From: CAZLYF01 sp964586835 | GTDB lineage: Bacteria > Bacillota > Clostridia > Christensenellales > Aristaeellaceae | NCBI GenBank assembly: GCA_964586835.1 | Contig: CAZPIC010000037.1 | Span: 1 to 19,121 of the forward strand | Direction of reading: 5' to 3' | DNA: 19,121 nucleotides | In this document: positions 7,529 through 15,783 of the stretch, piece by piece | How positions within the stretch are numbered: the stretch's first letter is position 1 | Layout of the letters: every line of letters starts with the position of its first letter | Translations under genes and position numbers: made by a program | The notes under the pieces: model-generated | What the model was told of the DNA's origin: nothing | Seen by the model: the letters and a program-made list of their open reading frames with translations, nothing else | The model's database searches: none

Positions 7529-7711
7529 GCTTCCCTCCCCCCTGCCTCAGGCGCGCAGATCATCCATGCAGCCTTTATCTCAGGCTCCGTCCAACTTGCA
7601 GCCTGTGCGAACAAAACCCTGCCGCTCATCCCGCATCGGCGTTCTCCGCTATGGCAGAAATCCGGGCATGCGCAGCATGGATGGGACGGGGCGCTCACCC
7701 TCGGCGCAGCG
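7529..7711 (-). promoter_or_regulatory. Structured leader between ftsZ and gcvT
   Basis: Read on the - strand, this 183-nt gap contains mutually exclusive pairings. CAGGCT can pair with AGCCTG 13 nt downstream, and that same AGCCT segment can instead pair with AGGCT just beyond it. A GCCTGAGGC palindrome follows close to the ribosome binding site. This arrangement would suit an attenuator or cis-regulatory leader. The expected glycine riboswitch core sequences are not recognisable. I see no confident promoter or terminator in the gap, so gcvT may also receive ftsZ read-through. Confidence 0.35.
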
Positions 7712-9070
7712 TCAGGATTTGGGGCTGCGCCTCAGGTAGGCAGGCACGCCCAGGTCGTCCTTCTCTGCGGCAGCAGGTTTCTGCTGTGCTGGAGGCTGGT
7801 AGGGGCTTGGAGGCTGCGGTACCCCGTAGGGGGGCGGCGCAGGCACCTGATACCCTGGCTGATACCCATCCGGATAAAGCTGGAGAGAGGGGGACAAGCC
7901 CGGGGAAGGGGCAGGCCGGACAGCGCCCGGAAAGTAAGAGGCCTCCTGTTCGTATACCGTGGCCACCTGAGGCGCCTCAAAGGGCGCGCCCTCTGCTGCC
8001 TCAGGCTGGGTGCGGTGTTCGTAGGGATTGTAGGCCGCGCCAGCTGGGGCATAAGCCACGGATGAGGCTTTCCCCGGCTTCTTTTTGATGTCTCTGGCCG
8101 GAAAGGCTGTTTTTTCGAAGCCGGTGGCGATCACGGTGATGCGAACCTCGTCATCCAGGCTGTTGTCCACCCCTGCGCCGAAGATGATGTTGGCCTCGCT
8201 GTCAGCCGCCTCCTGGATCTGTCTGGCAGCTTCGTTGATCTCGATGATGCTGATGTCCTCATTGCCGGTAATATTGATCAGAACAGCCCGCGCTCCATCG
8301 ATCTTCGTTTCAAGGAGGGGGCTTGCGACAGCGTTCTTAGAGGCCTCGACCATTTTGTTTTCGCCCTTGGCAGAACCGATCCCGATATGGGCCATGCCAC
8401 CCGACTCCATGACGGTCTTGACGTCAGCAAAGTCCAGGTTGATGGTGGCCGGCAGGGCAATAAGGTCAGATATCCCCTGAATGCCCTGTCTGAGCACGTC
8501 GTCTGCCACGCGGAAGGCTTCAAGCATGGATGTTCCCTTGCTGACTACCTGCAGCAGGCGGTCATTGGGGATGACCGCGAGGGTATCGACATATTGCTTC
8601 AGCTCGCTGATGCCGGCCTCGGCGTTTCGCATGCGCTGTTTTCCTTCAAACTGAAAAGGCTTTGTGACCACCGCAATGGTCAGGCAATTGAGTTCGCGGG
8701 CCACCTCCGCGATGACGGGCGCGCCTCCCGTTCCCGTCCCTCCCCCCATGCCGGCAGTGATGAACACAAGGTCGGCGCCCTTTAATAGCCTGGCGATTTC
8801 CTCGCGGCTCTCCTCCGCGGCCCGTTTGCCAATGTCCGGCACCGCCCCGGCCCCTAAGCCTTTGGTGAGCTTTTCGCCGATCTGCAGGACCGTCGTGGCC
8901 TTGGAGGCCGAGAGCGCTTGCCTGTCGGTGTTGACGGCAATGAAGTCGACGCCCTTGAGCCCGGCTTCGATCATCCTGTTGACGGCATTTGAGCCACCTC
9001 CGCCGCAGCCGATGACCTTGATGGACGCGAATGTCGTCTGTGGCTCCTTTTCTACCTTGAGTTCAAGCAT
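7712..9070 (-). CDS. ftsZ: Cell division protein FtsZ
   Basis: This is the tubulin-like GTPase that polymerises into the Z-ring at midcell. The 452-residue product has the GTP-binding GCGGGGSNAV (21-30), the tubulin signature GGGTGTG (109-115) and the T7-loop region NLDFADVK (211-218). The globular core ends near residue 324. It is followed by a linker of about 110 residues rich in Pro, Tyr, Gln and Ala, and the conserved C-terminal peptide DDLGVPAYLRR (438-448) that binds partners such as FtsA. AGGAGG lies 7 nt before the ATG. It is 35 nt downstream of ftsA and probably transcribed with it. The tyrosine-rich linker is longer and more unusual than in most Gram-positive FtsZ proteins. Confidence 0.98.
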   Translation of the reverse strand: MLELKVEKEPQTTFASIKVIGCGGGGSNAVNRMIEAGLKGVDFIAVNTDRQALSASKATTVLQIGEKLTKGLGAGAVPDIGKRAAEESREEIARLLKGADLVFITAGMGGGTGTGGAPVIAEVARELNCLTIAVVTKPFQFEGKQRMRNAEAGISELKQYVDTLAVIPNDRLLQVVSKGTSMLEAFRVADDVLRQGIQGISDLIALPATINLDFADVKTVMESGGMAHIGIGSAKGENKMVEASKNAVASPLLETKIDGARAVLINITGNEDISIIEINEAARQIQEAADSEANIIFGAGVDNSLDDEVRITVIATGFEKTAFPARDIKKKPGKASSVAYAPAGAAYNPYEHRTQPEAAEGAPFEAPQVATVYEQEASYFPGAVRPAPSPGLSPSLQLYPDGYQPGYQVPAPPPYGVPQPPSPYQPPAQQKPAAAEKDDLGVPAYLRRSPKS

Positions 9071-9105
9071 GGATCGTCCTCCTATCAGAGGCGGCCTGAC
9101 TTTTC

Positions 9106-10284
9106 TCAGCCGCCGAAGAGCCCGCGCATGAAGCCTCTGAGCCCTCCCTGGGAATCGGCCGCGCTGTTGCGCGTGTCAATCACCAAGTCCAGCAAGCCAA
9201 GGGCGCTGGAATAAATGGGACTGGCAAGCTTGACAGCTTTTCTGGGCAAATCCCTCACGGGTCTTCCGAGTTTCTCGCCCACATACTCCCGGCCGCCGCG
9301 GTTGATGGCCAGGCCGCCGCCGGTGAGGTAGGCTACGGACCAGCTGCCAAACCTGACCCCGCTTGCAGTCAGGCTCTCGCGTATCGCCTCGCAGATCTCA
9401 TCCGCCCGGGGCTCCACAATGTCTGTGACCTGCCTGTAGGTAAAGCTGAGCATGGTCGCATCGGGACCCGAAATGTCAAAGCTTTGCTGGGACGCAGGCG
9501 CGCCAAAGACATAGCTGCGCTTGATCTGCTCGGCAGCCTCAAGGGGGATGTCCAGGCCATAGGCCAGATCAGCTGCGATATGACCTCCGCCCAGTGGCAG
9601 GACCTTATGATAGATGATGGTGTCCCCTTCGACAGCCATAACCTCGGTGTCCAGGTAGCCGATATCGACCAGCAAGGCGGTACGATCCCGCTCTTCGTCG
9701 GAGATGTACAGCATCGACTGGCCCATGGGTGTGGAGAAAAAGCCGCAGGCGTTTTTCCCCAGTGCCCGGAGCCTTTCGCTGACATCATCAATGAAAAACT
9801 GATCGGCTATGACGTAAGAAACAAGGGAGCGCAATTCATTCCCATGCCTGTTCAGGGGCTCAAGGGTTTTTTTGCCGTCGTCCACGATAAACCAGGCAGG
9901 GCTGCGGTGGATCGGGAGCCCGCGCACGTCGCGCATCTCTTCGTCGGTCCTGGTAAAAAGCGCATCGATATCCCTGACCGTTACGCGCGGGTCCGCCCCC
10001 TGCAAGTCCACCTTGGTCTCCACAGTGTAGACGCGTGAAAACTGGCCCGGAACGCCCGCGTAAACGTCCCTCACCGTGACCCTCGCCTGATCTTCTGCTG
10101 TCTTGATGGCGCTGGCAAGCGCATCATTGACCATGGGCGGGTTGTTCCATCTGGCGTCTGCAAATCCATCATAGGCGCCGATACCGGCGCCCACAATATC
10201 ACAGCGCTGTCTGCCGCTAACCTCGGAGATCAGCGCAACGACCTTCCCCGTACCAAAATCAACGACCGAAACAGTACTTTTCAT
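9106..10284 (-). CDS. ftsA: Cell division protein FtsA (divergent)
   Basis: FtsA is the actin-like protein that tethers FtsZ filaments to the membrane. The 392-residue product has an actin-fold N terminus (VVDFGTGKVVALISEV), an SHS2-like insertion region, DIGYLDTEVMAVEGD (207-221) at the second phosphate-binding position, PLGGGHIAADLAYGLDIPLEAAEQIK, and the adenosine motif AYLTGGGLAINRG (318-330). It ends with a short glycine-rich segment (GGLRGFMRGLFGG) likely to act as the membrane-targeting amphipathic tail. The usual DIGGGTTD motif is changed to DIGYLDTE, so nucleotide handling may differ. Context (ftsQ upstream, ftsZ downstream) supports the assignment. It has its own promoter at 10373-10401. 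Confidence 0.9.
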   Translation of the reverse strand: MKSTVSVVDFGTGKVVALISEVSGRQRCDIVGAGIGAYDGFADARWNNPPMVNDALASAIKTAEDQARVTVRDVYAGVPGQFSRVYTVETKVDLQGADPRVTVRDIDALFTRTDEEMRDVRGLPIHRSPAWFIVDDGKKTLEPLNRHGNELRSLVSYVIADQFFIDDVSERLRALGKNACGFFSTPMGQSMLYISDEERDRTALLVDIGYLDTEVMAVEGDTIIYHKVLPLGGGHIAADLAYGLDIPLEAAEQIKRSYVFGAPASQQSFDISGPDATMLSFTYRQVTDIVEPRADEICEAIRESLTASGVRFGSWSVAYLTGGGLAINRGGREYVGEKLGRPVRDLPRKAVKLASPIYSSALGLLDLVIDTRNSAADSQGGLRGFMRGLFGG

Positions 10285-10372
10285 TGCCTGCTCTTCCCCA
10301 TTTCCCGGGCGTTAAGGCCCTGCGCGCGTCCGGAATGCCGCGGGGCGAACACTGAACATACTCGGATGCGTT

Positions 10373-10401
10373 ATTGTAACCTTTTTACATACTTTTGACA
10401 A
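10373..10401 (-). promoter_or_regulatory. Promoter of ftsA-ftsZ
   Basis: On the - strand TTGTCA (10401-10396) is separated by exactly 17 bp from TACAAT (10378-10373), a close match to a housekeeping sigma factor promoter. It lies in the 154-nt gap between ftsQ and ftsA and gives a leader of about 80 nt. It would allow ftsA-ftsZ expression independent of the mraZ promoter. Confidence 0.75.
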
Positions 10402-10438
10402 GTGCCCCAAGGCTGTGTGAATTCGTCCGGCGCCACGC

Positions 10439-11320
10439 CTATGGACACCCGCCTTCCCCCGACAGATCCGGCCTGTAGGTCGCCTCGCCCGGCACGGTCG
10501 CCTCGATCAGTCCGAAAGCGCATCCTCTCCTTTTGAGCTCCTGGACGACAGCCCGCGCTGTTCCGAGCTTAGCGCGCAGCTCAAGGGGCGCTCCCAGGTG
10601 GATAGTGAAGCCGTCACGTGTCGTCAGGTAGAGGCTTTCCGGCTCAGAAACATCGATATCGCTGACCTGGTCCAGATAATCCTGGGCTGCCAATTCCTCA
10701 AGAAGGGCAACGCATCCCGTAACCTGCGCGGCTTTTGAAGACGTGGGGACCGCGCCTACGCGGATGTCCCTGACAGCCAGCCCCGAAACCCTGCTCAACC
10801 CCGCGATGCTCGAAAGGCCGGGGTTCTTTTCCAGGATGACACCATCCTCTGCCATCAGGTAGGAAAGGCCTAAGTATCCGACGATCGCAGAAGGCCTGCG
10901 CTCCCTTACATGAAGGACCAACGTGTCAGGAAACACCTTTTCAAGCGACTCGAACTCGAGGTAGGGATGGCTGTTGACCCCGCGGGCAACCCTATCGGGG
11001 CTCAGGCCAAAGTAGCTTGCCGGAGACGAGAGCCCTGCAGCCATAGCGACCTCCTGCCAGGAAACACGGCTGATGCCGTGAACTTCAAGATTGCGGATCA
11101 ACAAGAACCGATCCCGCACGATGAAGGCCAGGCTGACCATGAGTACCATGACGCTGAGAAGCACCAGGATCTTCCTGCGCGACCGCGCGTCGCCCTCCGG
11201 ATCCACTCCCTCCGGCTCCGCTCCCTGCAGATCCGAAAGCATAGGAGACGGGGCTCCGGAAGGCGGACCCGGCCCTGTTCCTGTCGGTGGCCATCCCGTG
11301 ACGAGCTGCACTGGCTTCAT
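10439..11320 (-). CDS. ftsQ: Cell division protein FtsQ/DivIB
   Basis: This is a bitopic membrane protein of the divisome that links early and late division proteins. The 293-residue product has a Pro/Gly-rich cytoplasmic N terminus (1-45), a basic stop sequence (RSRRK), one transmembrane helix at about 51-68 and a POTRA domain (about 74-145, from IRNLEVHGISRVSWQEV to LVLHVRERRPSAIVGY). A beta domain follows with YLMAEDGVIL, typical of FtsQ/DivIB. The ATG overlaps the murD stop as ATGA, and GGAG precedes it. Sequence conservation in this family is low, so the call rests on topology, the POTRA motif and position between murD and ftsA. Confidence 0.9.
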   Translation of the reverse strand: MKPVQLVTGWPPTGTGPGPPSGAPSPMLSDLQGAEPEGVDPEGDARSRRKILVLLSVMVLMVSLAFIVRDRFLLIRNLEVHGISRVSWQEVAMAAGLSSPASYFGLSPDRVARGVNSHPYLEFESLEKVFPDTLVLHVRERRPSAIVGYLGLSYLMAEDGVILEKNPGLSSIAGLSRVSGLAVRDIRVGAVPTSSKAAQVTGCVALLEELAAQDYLDQVSDIDVSEPESLYLTTRDGFTIHLGAPLELRAKLGTARAVVQELKRRGCAFGLIEATVPGEATYRPDLSGEGGCP

Positions 11321-12750
11321 ATCTCTTCTCCGGGGTCCAGGGCACAGACGATGTCCTTAAAGCGACGTCCGCGTTCCTCGTAGTCTGTGAACATGTCAAA
11401 GGAGGCACAAGCGGGCGAGAACAGCACGCTGCTGCCCGCGTCGGTCCCGGAAGCCGCGATATGCACCGCCTCCTCGAGGCTTTCCGCCCTTGACGAATGC
11501 AGGAAACCCTGCTCTTTGAGGGCCTGCGCTATCTGTTTTGCTGTCTGCCCGATCAGGATCACGTGGTTGACCCGCCCCGAAGACGCGACGCTTCGGGCAA
11601 GGGAGACAAAGGAGACGTGTTTGTCATACCCACCGGCAATCAGCACAGTGGGCGATCGCATCGCTTCGACGGCCTTGACTGTCGAAGCGGGGTTCGTTCC
11701 CTTGCTGTCGTTGATGTAGCGGACCCCCCGGCGCTCGCGCACAAACTCCATGCGATGCTCTATCCCTTCAAAGGCCTTAAGCGCCTCTCCGACATGCTGG
11801 GCGGGCAGGCCGGCGGCGCAGGCGACAGCCGTCGCAGCCAAGGCATTCTCCAGGTTGTGGCTTCCCGGTATCTTCAGGGCGCTCACCGGGCACACGGGCC
11901 ATTCTTCAGACTGCCAGCGCCAAAGGATGATATCAGCTTTGACAAAGGCGCCCGCGGACAAGAGCTTCCTTCTTGAAAACCAGACAGGGGACGCCTTCAA
12001 GCCTTTCGCAATCTTCAGACAGGTTTCGTCATCATGGTTGAGGACCGCGAAGTCGCTGTGGCTCTGGTTTTCAAAAATGCGCGTTTTCAGGCGTAGATAG
12101 TTCTGAAAGTTTCCGTGCCGATCCATATGATCAGGTGTCACGTTCAACAGCGCGGCAATCCGGGGATGAAAGCTTTCCACCGTCTCAAGCTGGAAGCTTG
12201 AGACCTCAATCACCAGGCAGTCTCCGGGCTCTGATTTAAGGGCCACTGCCGACAACGGGAGCCCGATATTCCCTGCCACATGCGTTTTCTTTCCGAAACG
12301 CCTGAAAACCTCCCCAAGCAGGGAGACCGTAGTCGTTTTGCCGTTGGTTCCGGTTACGGCGACGAAATCTCCCTCTGCGATTCGCGATGCCAGCTCAAGC
12401 TCTCCCGTCACCGGGATGCCGCGGTTTCGAGCGTCAAGAAGCAAAGGCAAATCGGGCGGAATGCCGGGGCTGACCAGGATCAGATCAACACCCTGCGCGC
12501 TGCGGGGAAAGGCGTCCCCTGTCAAGCAGTCGCAGCCCAAGCGGCGCAGCGCGCCGAGCGCCTCGCCAAGCTCTGCCGCGGATTTTCCGTCACAGGCAAG
12601 CACACTTGCCCCAAGCTCCCTGAGCATGGCTGCGGATGCCAGTCCGCTTCGAGCCATGCCCACCACCAGCACCCTCTTCCCCACAAGGGATGCAGCGCTG
12701 CGCGCGCGGCGACCCTCCTTTGGCAACGCTGCTGCGCCCAACGTCTTCAC
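11317..12750 (-). CDS. murD: UDP-N-acetylmuramoyl-L-alanine--D-glutamate ligase
   Basis: This cytoplasmic ATP-dependent ligase adds D-glutamate to UDP-MurNAc-L-Ala during peptidoglycan precursor synthesis. The 477-residue product has a Rossmann-like N-terminal domain (GKRVLVVGMARSGLASA at 24-40), the Mur-ligase P-loop VTGTNGKTT (132-140), NVTPDHMDRH, FEGIEHRMEFV, YINDSKGTNPAST and a C-terminal FDMFTDYEERGRRFKD motif. Translation probably starts at the GTG at 12750, forming a GTGA overlap with the mraY stop; the ribosome binding site is weak, implying coupling. In many genomes ftsW and murG follow murD, whereas here ftsQ follows directly with an ATGA overlap. Confidence 0.96.
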   Translation of the reverse strand: MKTLGAAALPKEGRRARSAASLVGKRVLVVGMARSGLASAAMLRELGASVLACDGKSAAELGEALGALRRLGCDCLTGDAFPRSAQGVDLILVSPGIPPDLPLLLDARNRGIPVTGELELASRIAEGDFVAVTGTNGKTTTVSLLGEVFRRFGKKTHVAGNIGLPLSAVALKSEPGDCLVIEVSSFQLETVESFHPRIAALLNVTPDHMDRHGNFQNYLRLKTRIFENQSHSDFAVLNHDDETCLKIAKGLKASPVWFSRRKLLSAGAFVKADIILWRWQSEEWPVCPVSALKIPGSHNLENALAATAVACAAGLPAQHVGEALKAFEGIEHRMEFVRERRGVRYINDSKGTNPASTVKAVEAMRSPTVLIAGGYDKHVSFVSLARSVASSGRVNHVILIGQTAKQIAQALKEQGFLHSSRAESLEEAVHIAASGTDAGSSVLFSPACASFDMFTDYEERGRRFKDIVCALDPGEEI

Positions 12751-13745
12751 CTGCCTGTCAGAGGCGTGAAAAGGAGCAGGGACAGGAAGGAGAGTACAAG
12801 GGCAACACCCCCGTACAGCAGCACGATCCGTTGTTCACTCATGCCGCCCAACTCGAAGTGATGGTGCAGAGGAGACATCCTGAGGATTCTTTTACCGCCG
12901 GTCAGCTTGAAGTAGAACCGCTGGACAATCACCGATAGGGAGGAAACGATCAGCGTAAAGCAAAGCGGGATCAGCCACAGCTGAACCTTCAGCAGCATTG
13001 CTGCGCCTGCGAATACAGCGCCTATCAGCATCGAGCCTGTATCTCCCATAAAGATCCGAGCGGGATAACGGTTGAATCTCAAAAACCCGAGGCAGGCTCC
13101 TGCCATCGCCAGACTGCAGTGCGCGACCGCACCCGCGGGAGTGGAAGAAGACACGCTCTGCGCTGCCAGGGCGAGAGCCATCACCCCCAGCGCGGTGCCG
13201 CCTACCACAGTCACTGTGGACAGGATCCCGTCCACACCGTCCTGGAGGTTCGCACTGTTGGTCATGAACACCACTGCCAGCGTCATCAACGGAATATAGG
13301 CTGGGCCCAGATCCAGTTCTCTTTCGGACAGTGGCAGGCGCAGCCCGGTCCCTACGGCGCCGGCACAGTAGAAAGAAAAAAGGGCTCCGGCAGCGAACTG
13401 GGCAATCAGTTTCTGCCTGGGTTTCAGACCTTCGTGACGTCTGTAGGCGCTCTTGAGCCAATCGTCGGTGAAGCCGATCGCCATGCAGGCCAGAACCAGC
13501 AACAGGAGCGCCACCCCCTCTCCCGGTATACCAGTGGGAAGCGAGGCCAGCAACCATGACAGGCAGAGCGACGACGCGATCACCAGGCCGCCCATGTTGG
13601 GCGTTCCCTGCTTCTTTTTATGCGCGCTGGGACCCAGTTCGTAAATCGTCTGTCCAGGGCTCAGGGTGACGAGCGCGGACAAAAACCGGGGCATGCTCAG
13701 CAGCATCAGCAGGAAGGCGAGCACAGCAGCCATCACGACGCTCAT
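12747..13745 (-). CDS. mraY: Phospho-N-acetylmuramoyl-pentapeptide-transferase
   Basis: This integral membrane enzyme transfers phospho-MurNAc-pentapeptide onto undecaprenyl phosphate to make lipid I. The 332-residue product is strongly hydrophobic with about ten predicted membrane segments. It shows family motifs: GTPNMGGLV near the N terminus, GFTDDWLKS with the Asp pair, NSANLQDGVDGIL (usually NAVNLTDGLDGLA), FMGDTGSMLIG and PLHHHFELGG. A GGGAG ribosome binding site precedes the ATG, which overlaps the murE stop as ATGA. murF, which often sits between murE and mraY, is absent. Confidence 0.97.
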   Translation of the reverse strand: MSVVMAAVLAFLLMLLSMPRFLSALVTLSPGQTIYELGPSAHKKKQGTPNMGGLVIASSLCLSWLLASLPTGIPGEGVALLLLVLACMAIGFTDDWLKSAYRRHEGLKPRQKLIAQFAAGALFSFYCAGAVGTGLRLPLSERELDLGPAYIPLMTLAVVFMTNSANLQDGVDGILSTVTVVGGTALGVMALALAAQSVSSSTPAGAVAHCSLAMAGACLGFLRFNRYPARIFMGDTGSMLIGAVFAGAAMLLKVQLWLIPLCFTLIVSSLSVIVQRFYFKLTGGKRILRMSPLHHHFELGGMSEQRIVLLYGGVALVLSFLSLLLFTPLTGR

Positions 13746-15214
13746 GGAATGGTTCTCCCGTTTTCAGGGCGCAACAGAAGCTCACTAACGATCAGCTTTT
13801 CATCAAAGGGGCGCTTGACACCGTTGACTTCCTGATAGGTTTCATGGCCCTTTCCGGCCAGGATCACATAATCCCCCTCCGAAGCCATGGTCAGCGCTTT
13901 GGTGATGGCTTCCCGGCGGTCCTGTTGGAGCTCGTAAGCGCCTCCGGTCGCTTTGATCCCGCTCTCGATCGCGATCAGGATGTCCATCGGGTCCTCGCTG
14001 CGTGGGTTATCGCTGGTCAAGATGGAATAGTCCGCCAGTCGACCAGCGGTTTGCCCCATCAGAGGACGCTTTCCCTGGTCTCTGTCTCCTCCGCATCCAA
14101 AGACGACAATGACGCGGCGTCTGGCGATCGAACGAACCGTTTTCAGGATGTTCTCCAGTGCATCCGGGGAGTGAGAGTAATCCAGGATCACTTTAAATGG
14201 CGTATGCGTATCCAGTACTTCGGCGCGCCCCGGTACGGCCTTCACGCCCTCCAGCGCCGGGCCGATCGCCTGAGGATCGACTCCCAGGATCAGTGCGGAT
14301 GCTGCCGCAGCGAGTGCATTGTATACATTGAACATGCCCATCAGTTTCAGTCGGACAGGGTACTGATGCTCATTCCACAGGGAGAGGGTGAACGCGACTC
14401 CATTTTCGCTGATCTCGATGTCCCTGGCAAAAATATCTGCGTTTGTGCATATTCCGTAAGTGCTCAAAGGGATGCTGAGGGCCTCGAGGAGCTGCGCGGC
14501 ATGGTCGTCATCTGCGTTGATAGCAGCGTTTCTAGCCATGCCCGAGGTGAAGAAGCTCTGTTTGGCTGCGAAGTAGTTTTCCATTGTGAAAAAGAAGTCA
14601 AGGTGGTCCTGAGACAGATTTGTGTAGCAGGCCGCTTCAAAGGTTAGCCCTTCCAGGCGGCGCATGGAGAGAGCATGCGCTGAGACCTCCATGACGACCA
14701 CCTGCACCCCTGCATCCGCCATTCGCCGGAAGGTTTCGTGCAGCTCAATAGGGTCAGGCGTTGTCAGACCGCTGTCTGTCCACCGGTGGCCGATCATATT
14801 CCCTGTCGTCCCAATCAGACCACAGAGGAAGCCTGCCTTTTCAAGGATTGCTTTCAGGAAGTAGCTCGTGGTCGTTTTACCCTTTGTGCCTGTCACCCCC
14901 ATGAGCTTCATGCCTGCAGCCGGTTTTCCATAGAAGGCCCCAGCGATCAAAGCCATGGCCGCTCTGTCGTCTTTTACAAGCAGCTGTGGAACATCAACAT
15001 CGGGAAGCTGCCGTGTCACGACCAGGGCTACTGCTCCGTTGGCCACAGCCTCGCCGGCGAAATCATGCGCGTCATAACGCGCGCCGGCCACACAGAAAAA
15101 CAAGCCACCGCGTGTTTTTTTACGGCTATCTGCACTCAGCGACAAAATGTCGCAATCCCCGGTTAGCCCCGACACGTCCACGCCCGAAAGTCTTACAAGC
15201 TCTGACAGTTGCAT
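13742..15214 (-). CDS. murE: UDP-MurNAc-tripeptide synthetase, meso-DAP-adding type
   Basis: This cytoplasmic ligase adds the third amino acid to UDP-MurNAc-L-Ala-D-Glu. The 490-residue product has the P-loop GVTGTKGKTT (106-115), LTTPDP, MEVSAHAL, NLSQDHLDF, FNVYNALAAAA, LDYSHSPDALEN, GCGGDRDQGKRPLM and GKGHETYQ. The motif DNPRSEDP (402-409) is the recognised determinant of meso-diaminopimelate specificity, in place of the lysine-type variant, so the wall is inferred to be DAP-type. AAGGTG supports the ATG at 15214. It lies 11 nt downstream of the ftsL-like gene. The division transpeptidase (ftsI/spoVD) expected between ftsL and murE is missing. Confidence 0.97.
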   Translation of the reverse strand: MQLSELVRLSGVDVSGLTGDCDILSLSADSRKKTRGGLFFCVAGARYDAHDFAGEAVANGAVALVVTRQLPDVDVPQLLVKDDRAAMALIAGAFYGKPAAGMKLMGVTGTKGKTTTSYFLKAILEKAGFLCGLIGTTGNMIGHRWTDSGLTTPDPIELHETFRRMADAGVQVVVMEVSAHALSMRRLEGLTFEAACYTNLSQDHLDFFFTMENYFAAKQSFFTSGMARNAAINADDDHAAQLLEALSIPLSTYGICTNADIFARDIEISENGVAFTLSLWNEHQYPVRLKLMGMFNVYNALAAAASALILGVDPQAIGPALEGVKAVPGRAEVLDTHTPFKVILDYSHSPDALENILKTVRSIARRRVIVVFGCGGDRDQGKRPLMGQTAGRLADYSILTSDNPRSEDPMDILIAIESGIKATGGAYELQQDRREAITKALTMASEGDYVILAGKGHETYQEVNGVKRPFDEKLIVSELLLRPENGRTIP

Positions 15215-15225
15215 ACATCACACCT

Positions 15226-15747
15226 TTATGGCTGGCGTACAAGTCCCGTTTCCGATGACCCCAGATAGGATGGCCTGTTTCGCTCCGGAAGTGAACGCGT
15301 GGCGGGCGCTTCCACCCAGACCACCTCACTGCCGGTTGCCAGCTTCATTCCCAGCGCCTGTGTGGCACGATAACAAATATAGCCCTCATCGCCCACCTTT
15401 GACAAGCTGTCCTTCAGATCAGCCTGCCGACGCTCCGCTTCCACCATAGCGACGGCAATACGCAGGTACTCCTCTTTCAGGTGCTTTTCCTCCACTGCCC
15501 TGCGGCCGATCTGAGAGAACATCAGGCCAAGCAGGAACACCATCAGCAGCATCGCCACATGCAGCCTGATCCCTCTCCTGCCGGAGCGCTCACCTGTGGG
15601 CGCTCGGAAACAGACCCTCTCGTCCTGGTCTGCCCAGGCGTCGGGCACGTCTACGCGATCACCTGCAAAGAGGCGGACCGGTGGAAGCAGCGCGCTTCCC
15701 GCCATGCTGTATGCACGCCCGCCGGTTCCTTCAGGGTTTCTCTTCAT
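15226..15747 (-). CDS. ftsL: FtsL/DivIC-like divisome membrane protein
   Basis: The 173-residue bitopic protein has a long cytoplasmic N-terminal region (about 1-60, ending in a basic cluster), one transmembrane helix at about 61-78 and a charged coiled-coil segment at about 82-118. A short extracytoplasmic tail follows, with CYRATQALGMKLATGSEVVWVEAP, reminiscent of the post-coil region of FtsL/DivIC/FtsB proteins. These assemble with FtsQ and activate septal wall synthesis. The ATG at 15747 has GGGAGG at 9 nt spacing. A GTG at 15768 would add seven residues but has no ribosome binding site. The call rests on topology and its place between mraZ and murE, since the family is poorly conserved. 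The extended N terminus is unusual. Confidence 0.75.
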   Translation of the reverse strand: MKRNPEGTGGRAYSMAGSALLPPVRLFAGDRVDVPDAWADQDERVCFRAPTGERSGRRGIRLHVAMLLMVFLLGLMFSQIGRRAVEEKHLKEEYLRIAVAMVEAERRQADLKDSLSKVGDEGYICYRATQALGMKLATGSEVVWVEAPATRSLPERNRPSYLGSSETGLVRQP

Positions 15748-15783
15748 CCGTCTTCGCCTCCCTTTCACAACTTTTATCGCAGA

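Noticed and set aside
7529..7711. Glycine or TPP riboswitch upstream of gcvT
   Set aside because: A CCTGAGATAAAGG stretch hints at either class, but the conserved core boxes of both are missing, so I list only a structured leader.
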